From assembly GCA_013335175.1 (NCBI GenBank), contig JAAXWC010000013.1:1-38565 (forward strand): 38,565 nucleotides of DNA. The letters are read 5' to 3'. The notes under the pieces are model-generated. The model was not told the DNA's origin. It ran no database searches and was given only the letters and a program-made list of their open reading frames with translations. This document shows positions 33,311 through 38,565 of the stretch, piece after piece (within the stretch, counting starts at the first letter, position 1; each line of letters starts with the position of its first letter). The DNA is from Candidatus Roizmanbacteria bacterium. GTDB lineage: Bacteria > Patescibacteriota > Microgenomatia > UBA1406 > GWC2-37-13. The translations under genes were made by a program, and so were the position numbers.

Positions 33311-34519
33311 TTAATGGAAAAATGATTCGCGCCAAATTTCAAAATCAATTAGGTCTATTTTTCCATCACAGTTAATATCTCCCTGACTTTGTAACGGGCA
33401 TGACCCGGTATCTGTTGGAGAGTTTACTTTTGTTGGTGTTGGTGATTTTGTTGGCGTCAGGGTAGATGTTACACTTTTAGTGGGCGTCGGAGTCGGTGTG
33501 AGAGTAGGTACCGTTGTAGGAGTTCCTGAAGCTGCACACTGAATCGTTTGCGGTGAGTTATCCAACAACTTTTTCTGTCCATTGGATCCGACGGCATACA
33601 GATAAATTTTGTGTACTTTCCCATCTCTTGCAGATGCCGGTATTCCTTTTCCCCATCCATGCAAGGCATCGTTACATTTTCCTGCCCCGACCGGAACCAC
33701 TCCATAATTAAGCGTCGCCGTGCCTTCAATGTACATCGTCGTATTGTCTAAATATGCTTGAATCGTTACCGGATTTGTTGAATTTGTGTCACATGCCCAC
33801 GCCCACGTACTTCCAGTACAAGCTGTCGAAACGTGTGTCCCGATAAGATTAGGAGCTGGAGTTGGCGTCGGTGTTCCTGGTTTAGAGGTTGGTATTGGTG
33901 TACTTGTTGGAGGTTTTTTCGTCGGCACTAAAGTCGCTGTGGGACTAACACAAGCTAATCCGTTAAGACGGAGACAAGTATCCCCGCCGTAGCACCAATA
34001 TTTACTACTAGCAGCCATTTGTAGAAAATTATTTGCAGTAGAGTCATTACTGTCGTTTGCACGAAATCTATTTGCGCAATCCAACCTTCCGACTCCATCA
34101 ATAGAGGTACATGATTGGTTACAAAGTACCCTCCAATAATGGCCAGCAGAATCAGTATACCCACCAAACGTATTACTACCTCCAGGGGTACATACAGGAG
34201 CAACTCCACTAGAAGGTGGTGAACCTACATATTCCATGCAGGCACCACCGTTACACCAAAAAGAATTTGCTACAGGATCATTGAATGCTACTGCGCAGTT
34301 AGCCCTATTTTGGGAATCTGTTCCCACTCCACACTTCGTTGAAGGTACCACCTTGTCCCACTGATAACCTGTGCCATAACAGGAATTTTCAGCTGCCCTT
34401 GTACTTGTTGATTTGGGTTTTTGATTTACGTAGATCGAACCAATTGCAGTAAAAATTGCCAATAAAATCACAGAAACTACAGCAACTATGCCGAGTACCT
34501 CTCCCCGCTTGTCATGCAT
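33311..34519 (-). CDS. Cys-rich surface protein with duplicated module, Thr/Pro linkers and terminal dockerin-like EF-hand
   Basis: A 402-residue protein: a membrane helix (about 8-31), two related Cys-rich modules (about 45-98 and 132-190; compare NSFWCNGGACMEY with SKYWCYGGDTCLRL), a Thr/Pro linker (192-222), a beta domain with WAWACDTNSTNPVTIQAYLD and DGKVHKIYLYAV (about 235-328, a type seen in diverse bacterial surface proteins), a second linker (332-370) and one EF-hand GDINCDGKIDLIDFEIW with D381-N383-D385-G386-I388-D392. A full dockerin has two such loops, so this is half of one. ATG at 34519 is chosen because it follows a perfect promoter; an upstream in-frame start at 34558 overlaps that promoter. 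Confidence 0.75.
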   Translation of the reverse strand: MHDKRGEVLGIVAVVSVILLAIFTAIGSIYVNQKPKSTSTRAAENSCYGTGYQWDKVVPSTKCGVGTDSQNRANCAVAFNDPVANSFWCNGGACMEYVGSPPSSGVAPVCTPGGSNTFGGYTDSAGHYWRVLCNQSCTSIDGVGRLDCANRFRANDSNDSTANNFLQMAASSKYWCYGGDTCLRLNGLACVSPTATLVPTKKPPTSTPIPTSKPGTPTPTPAPNLIGTHVSTACTGSTWAWACDTNSTNPVTIQAYLDNTTMYIEGTATLNYGVVPVGAGKCNDALHGWGKGIPASARDGKVHKIYLYAVGSNGQKKLLDNSPQTIQCAASGTPTTVPTLTPTPTPTKSVTSTLTPTKSPTPTKVNSPTDTGSCPLQSQGDINCDGKIDLIDFEIWRESFFH

Positions 34520-34528
34520 ATAGTTGAG

Positions 34529-34558
34529 ATTATAGTAGACATGAATTCTTGCTGTCAA
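34529..34558 (-). promoter_or_regulatory. Promoter of the surface-protein cluster (TTGACA-18-TATAAT)
   Basis: On the minus strand -35 TTGACA (34553-34558) and -10 TATAAT (34529-34534) are both perfect, with an 18-bp spacer. The expected leader before the ATG at 34519 is about 3-5 nt. This promoter probably serves the three surface genes down to 31393. Confidence 0.75.
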
Positions 34559-34694
34559 GTTGAGAAAACGAAATTAAAGATAAATTAGATAAAGACAATT
34601 ATATGTATATTATAAGTAATAGCCTATATAACAGCGCAGAGAGCCAGAGATACATAGGGAGTACGCATTAGTTGCATGTTTTATGAAATACCAC

Positions 34695-34727
34695 TTGCAA
34701 ATATTATAGGGTATTATATACTATACT
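34695..34727 (+). promoter_or_regulatory. Promoter of the putative lipoprotein gene (TTGCAA-16-TATACT)
   Basis: TTGCAA (34695-34700) is 16 bp from TATACT (34717-34722), 10 nt before the ATG at 34733; a second TATACT at 34722-34727 overlaps it. The remaining sequence 34559-34694 between the divergent genes shows nothing I recognise. Confidence 0.5.
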
Positions 34728-34732
34728 GTGAT

Positions 34733-36565
34733 ATGTCAAATCACGAAACTGGTTCAACAAACCCTAGTCAACTTGATCAACTCCAGATTACCGGGCCAAC
34801 GAGAGACAAAGTAGTATATCCTTCTCAAACAGACATTGATGCTGGGCGTAATGTTCCCACTGGTAAACCACATGATAGAGGACGATTTGGTAGTAAACTA
34901 CTAACAAGACTTTTTGGTTTTGGGCTTCCAATAATAGGTGGTACTGGGTTAGTTACCGCCTGTGGGGATAACCCACAACCCCAGGCCTCAACCGCTACAG
35001 TTGAAGTAGGTGCACGAGCAGATCAGACCCCCACTCTTCACGGGCAAACGGAAACGCCTCGCCTAGAAAACACGCTTACGCCGGACAACAACCAAAATAA
35101 AAAAGACGTCGCCCAGTTTACCGGTCTCCCCCCCGAAAAGATTACCATTGATTCGGTGGTTTCCGTAACGAGCCTTGATGGTTCAAACAGGCAAACTGTT
35201 TTAGAGAATCTTGTCCCCTTAATAACCGATACCTATCCCGATTTAGAAAAAAATGAAGCTTTGCTTGCAGAAATGAAAAATCAACTTTTTGTATTGCTCA
35301 ATACTATTCCTCATTTTGATCTTATAAACGCAACAGCAGGAAACCCGCCAAAGAAAGCGCTGATAGTTCGAGCAACTGATGACAAAATGTATACCGCCTG
35401 CCGGGTAGTATTTGTACCAGGGTCAGAAAAAGAAGGAGGCGTTGTTGTGTTGCAGGATCCTTCAGGCAACGAGACCTATGTAATAAAAGTCGGAAATACG
35501 TATAAAGTGGTTGCCAATGCTTCTCGCGGGACAAAAATTCCCGTTCTTATGAAAACAGCTACGCCTGTTGGAGTGAGTAAAGAAACTACACCAAGCGAGC
35601 AAAGCTATGTAACGGAAAATAGAAAAGCATATCAGGAAGTACAAAAAAATATTGATAATTTCGAAAAAAACGTAACAACTGAACAACTGCAAAAATTTGC
35701 ACGAGAAAATGCTTATATTCATTATTTATCAGGAACAGACGCTGCGAAAACGGGTCCTATAGTCAGAGCACCTGTAGATGGGATAAAATATTCTTATGAA
35801 TTTGAAGGATATCCGCAGGATTTGGGTCTGATTGAAACGATCTATCATACGGGTGACGTTCCGTCAGATACGGCAGTTCAAGGTATTAATTTAGGTGTAC
35901 TCGAACTAAAAGGGAAAGATGGCATGAAATTTGGGATCTTATTTTTGGGTTGTTTAGTAGGCGATGAAAAAGTAGTTATACCTGTTGCGGGAGCTAGTGA
36001 TGCAGAACCGGAGGATCCTCGATTTGCTCAGTTTTCCGCTTTGAAAACGAGTTTAAATCTTGTTGTTAAACCACAAGGGGACAGATTGGCATATGCGAAT
36101 GATAATATGAAATTAATGAGCCCGGGTGAAATAACGAAAATTTTAAGATCCAACGTGGGGAAATTAGTATCAGTAAAAGTTGGGCATGCACTTACTCCAG
36201 ATTCATTAGTCTCTGCAATAACGCAAAAACTCCCTTTCCTTGCAGAAAAACAAGAAAATGGAAGTATGGAACTACCAATATCATTAAGACAAAAAATCGT
36301 TGATGAGTATACTTATCAAGAAGGTTTACAAAAAATTCTAAATAAAAAGGTATTATCATTTGCAGTACGCAATAGTTTAGGTATAGCGAATTTTCCTGGG
36401 ACATCAGTTTCAGGAGTGTTGTCTCGTTTCGCTGATGCTGATCAGGATTATTTTAAAAAGCTAGAAGAAGTGATTGATAAGGCACAAGAGGACATATCAT
36501 ATGGTTTTACAATACCAGGAATGACTGATATAAGAATAGTGTCAAATGCAAAATTCCCTAACTAA
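34733..36565 (+). CDS. Putative lipoprotein or membrane-anchored protein of unknown function
   Basis: A 610-residue protein. Residues 1-55 are polar, then a basic stretch (HDRGRFGSKLLTRLF) leads into a short hydrophobic segment ending GGTGLVTACGDN, which fits a lipobox (VTA-C) at about residue 77. A lipoprotein signal preceded by a 50-residue cytoplasmic-type extension is unusual; it may instead be a tail-less membrane anchor. After a Pro/Thr-rich linker the remainder is a mixed alpha/beta domain with no motif I recognise. ATG at 34733 is preferred over an in-frame start at 34676 because the promoter lies between them. The last third is more A/T-rich and Asn/Lys-rich. Confidence 0.65.
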   Translation: MSNHETGSTNPSQLDQLQITGPTRDKVVYPSQTDIDAGRNVPTGKPHDRGRFGSKLLTRLFGFGLPIIGGTGLVTACGDNPQPQASTATVEVGARADQTPTLHGQTETPRLENTLTPDNNQNKKDVAQFTGLPPEKITIDSVVSVTSLDGSNRQTVLENLVPLITDTYPDLEKNEALLAEMKNQLFVLLNTIPHFDLINATAGNPPKKALIVRATDDKMYTACRVVFVPGSEKEGGVVVLQDPSGNETYVIKVGNTYKVVANASRGTKIPVLMKTATPVGVSKETTPSEQSYVTENRKAYQEVQKNIDNFEKNVTTEQLQKFARENAYIHYLSGTDAAKTGPIVRAPVDGIKYSYEFEGYPQDLGLIETIYHTGDVPSDTAVQGINLGVLELKGKDGMKFGILFLGCLVGDEKVVIPVAGASDAEPEDPRFAQFSALKTSLNLVVKPQGDRLAYANDNMKLMSPGEITKILRSNVGKLVSVKVGHALTPDSLVSAITQKLPFLAEKQENGSMELPISLRQKIVDEYTYQEGLQKILNKKVLSFAVRNSLGIANFPGTSVSGVLSRFADADQDYFKKLEEVIDKAQEDISYGFTIPGMTDIRIVSNAKFPN

Positions 36566-36600
36566 CGTAATACCGACTTGTTTTTTTAAAAAAAATAAGA

Positions 36601-36606
36601 TATACA
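36601..36606 (+). promoter_or_regulatory. Possible -10 element (TATACA) before the 208-aa gene
   Basis: TATACA lies 9 nt before the ATG at 36616, matching the leaderless-type spacing seen elsewhere. The bases between 36566 and 36600 include a T7A8 tract but no convincing terminator stem. Confidence 0.35.
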
Positions 36607-36615
36607 TAAGTAGGT

Positions 36616-37242
36616 ATGAAAAAGAAGGTATTTATTTTTGTTTTTGTGTCTTTCATCGTAGTGATCTTTTCAATATTCTCTCTTTATAATACGCAGAAAA
36701 CAATCACAGGTTGTAAATTATTTTCTAATGGGGAGAATACTATTTCCTGTGGGGTTGTAAATATTACAAAAAAAACAGTTTATCTGAGCATTTCTGCACG
36801 AATTATTGAAAAAAAAGAAATTAATGGAAAATATGTGCTGCTGTATGAGACGAAAAATAAGCGAGGTCAGTATGTGCAGGATGTGATTCAATTACCTCCA
36901 AAAGATATCAAAGTATATACGGGTGTAGTTTACAAGTCAAACTTTTTATCTGATAGAAACAAATGGGATCTTAAATGGGAGAAAAGTAGTACTATATTTG
37001 AAAAATTAGCTAACAATGATACTATAATTTTTTCTGTTCGTGATTTTTCAAAAAACGATGTTTCTATAGCAGTAAATAAATTTCCTCAATATGTAAAACA
37101 GATATCCTGCATGCAGTATCATAAAGACTATATTGCATATTTGTTAACGCCAAATTTACAAACATGGATTAATTATTTAAGGAATAAGTATCTTATTCGG
37201 TGCCCTGTATCAATTTCGGAGCTATTTTTCCATGAGAACTAA
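36616..37242 (+). CDS. Hypothetical membrane-anchored or secreted protein, 208 aa
   Basis: The N-terminus MKKKVFIFVFVSFIVVIFSI is a basic n-region plus a long hydrophobic segment: either an uncleaved anchor or a signal peptide without a clear cleavage site. The rest is an extracytoplasmic domain rich in Lys, Tyr and Asn, with about four Cys residues that could pair. No family is recognised. Its 3' end overlaps the next gene by 11 nt, so the two are probably made together. Confidence 0.6.
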   Translation: MKKKVFIFVFVSFIVVIFSIFSLYNTQKTITGCKLFSNGENTISCGVVNITKKTVYLSISARIIEKKEINGKYVLLYETKNKRGQYVQDVIQLPPKDIKVYTGVVYKSNFLSDRNKWDLKWEKSSTIFEKLANNDTIIFSVRDFSKNDVSIAVNKFPQYVKQISCMQYHKDYIAYLLTPNLQTWINYLRNKYLIRCPVSISELFFHEN

Positions 37243-38565
37243 TATTGTATTATTAGTATTATTTAGTCTTTTGTTATTTTTTTCGTTTGTTCCTTCTTCA
37301 TATGCTCAAATGTGTTCTGGTGGTGGACCATTAACAAATATCTCATATGCATGTTCTTGCGATCCGTATGGAGGTTGCCAATGCCTCGGATCAGAATCGT
37401 CAGGCGGCAATAGTTCATGCAGTTATAGTGTGGGATTTGGTTACTGTCGACGATATGATACGGCTTCGCTTGGAGGGTGTTATATTGATGCACAGGGTGG
37501 CTGTAATAACGATTCTTCAATGTCGGGTAGTACGGTTACAGATAGTGGATGTGGTCTTGTTTATCCGACCAATACCCCAACGCCGCGACCGACTGCAACG
37601 CCTGTTCCTACTAGTACGCCGGTCCCTACTACCCCCCCAAATCAGCCGACCAATACCCCGGCTCCCACGGCAGTTACTTGTCAATCGCCGGGGCAGTACT
37701 GCGATACCTGGACTTCTCCGAGTAGTCCCTTTTGTGTGCAAGTCACACATCCATATAATGCTTCTACTAATAGCTGTTCAGAAACATATACCCCGGGAGG
37801 ATCGTGTTGTGGAGCGGTAGCAACCCCTACTACACCTCCAACGCTAGGAGGAAGCTGTGGAGCAGCATGTACATTAAGTAACCAGTGTAGTGGAGACGCA
37901 AGCTGGTGTAATGGGGGCCATTGTGACGGATCGGCCTGTCATGGAGGCCCAGTGAGCCGTGGTTTGCGCTGTGATCAGTTTTATGCGGTATCATGGAATG
38001 GATATTGTCCCGATGGTAACTGTTGGAATTGTTATAGAGGATGCGGAGACGAGCGGCTCACCGGGGCTCAGTACCTCGATACCCTCAACTCGATGTATAG
38101 TGGGCAATCCGTATCTGCGATATCGTACTCCGACTATCTGAACGGTACTCCCATTCCTTCAATAGCTTTAAGTACCAACTTGTACTGGACAATGAGAAAC
38201 AATGGCGTAATCACCAACTGTCCCTATGCACAGACCTCGACATGGTATTCCGCAATTCCAGAGTCTACATTCAACCAGAATGTATCCAATAATTTATCTC
38301 CTCTGACTGGTAAAACTCAGATAGGACAGGTACGGGATGACATGCTAGCGTGGGATCCACGTGGCAATCAGATTATCAATGCGGTTCCTCTTACTGGCCT
38401 CTATTATGATCCCGGGCAATATTATTTCTCTGCGCCACTCAACATGGGAATACAGAATTTCATTCTCCAAGGTAGTAATAATGCGCCGAGTTGTTCGGAT
38501 GTGCCCGATCTAGATTCAAACCCATGCATAATAAAGCTTGTGATGGCTACACCCACCCCAACGCC
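37232..38565 (+). CDS. Secreted Cys-rich protein with Thr/Pro linkers (truncated by window end)
   Basis: The frame opens at ATG 37232 and stays open to the last base, giving 444 residues so far. A cleavable signal peptide (1-26, ending PSSYA) is followed by a Cys-rich region (27-105), a Thr/Pro linker (about 110-147), a second Cys-rich region (149-197), a short linker, a third Cys-rich part (205-275) and a longer domain with fewer Cys. The visible end is again Thr/Pro-rich (MATPTPTP), so another domain should follow. Linkers resemble those of the dockerin-bearing proteins at 31954-34519. No enzyme motif is seen; adhesion or matrix function is a guess. Confidence 0.75.
   Translation, partial: MRTNIVLLVLFSLLLFFSFVPSSYAQMCSGGGPLTNISYACSCDPYGGCQCLGSESSGGNSSCSYSVGFGYCRRYDTASLGGCYIDAQGGCNNDSSMSGSTVTDSGCGLVYPTNTPTPRPTATPVPTSTPVPTTPPNQPTNTPAPTAVTCQSPGQYCDTWTSPSSPFCVQVTHPYNASTNSCSETYTPGGSCCGAVATPTTPPTLGGSCGAACTLSNQCSGDASWCNGGHCDGSACHGGPVSRGLRCDQFYAVSWNGYCPDGNCWNCYRGCGDERLTGAQYLDTLNSMYSGQSVSAISYSDYLNGTPIPSIALSTNLYWTMRNNGVITNCPYAQTSTWYSAIPESTFNQNVSNNLSPLTGKTQIGQVRDDMLAWDPRGNQIINAVPLTGLYYDPGQYYFSAPLNMGIQNFILQGSNNAPSCSDVPDLDSNPCIIKLVMATPTPT

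Overview
This 38.6 kb window looks like a chromosomal piece of a Candidate Phyla Radiation bacterium, most likely Microgenomates (OP11-like). That placement is an inference. It rests on a stand-alone 16S rRNA gene with CPR-style deviations at universal primer sites, short gene spacing, type IV pilus genes with no outer-membrane secretin in the window, surface proteins built from Thr/Pro-rich linkers, and standard TGA stops (so not the TGA=Gly clades). Many genes have a TATAAT-like -10 element only 5-13 nt before the ATG, so leaderless mRNAs appear common.

Layout. 1-2.1 kb: small unknown genes and two unknown 240-250 aa proteins. 2.1-6.0 kb: a probable Mg2+ operon with a soluble PRC/MgtE_N/CBS sensor-like protein, an Nramp-related transporter lacking the canonical DPGN/MPH motifs, and a divergent S-adenosylmethionine synthetase that overlaps the transporter gene by ATGA. 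6.0-6.4 kb: a GIY-YIG nuclease gene bracketed by inverted palindromes. 6.6-8.4 kb: a 16S rRNA gene on the minus strand with its own promoter, RNase III-type processing stem and terminator, and no tRNA, 23S or 5S beside it. 8.6-10.3 kb: an Atm1-like ABC exporter. 10.6-20.4 kb: an MreB-like actin and membrane glycan genes (O-antigen-ligase/Wzy-like protein with TPRs, GT87-like and YfhO-like proteins, DUF2723-type GT-C with TPRs), separated by palindromic repeat clusters.

20.5-31.4 kb: a type IV pilus locus. On the minus strand are pilB, pilT, pilC and a pilin; on the plus strand are a pol III delta'-like gene, six prepilins and pilM-pilN-pilO. A separate prepilin sits at 14.2 kb. 31.4-34.5 kb: a minus-strand cluster of membrane-anchored surface proteins with cohesin-like and dockerin-like modules. 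34.7 kb to the end: a putative lipoprotein, a small membrane-anchored protein and a Cys-rich, Thr/Pro-linker secreted protein that runs off the window.

The strongest candidate for an under-described system is the GIY-YIG gene with its inverted palindromes. The same half-palindromes occur as ~69-bp paired elements without the gene at 13951-14139, and as degenerate copies in most long intergenic gaps. The spacer of the gene-less copies matches the right end of the GIY-YIG element. This resembles the RAYT/REPIN arrangement, with a GIY-YIG nuclease in place of the Y1 transposase. All assignments come from reading motifs by eye; no database search was run.
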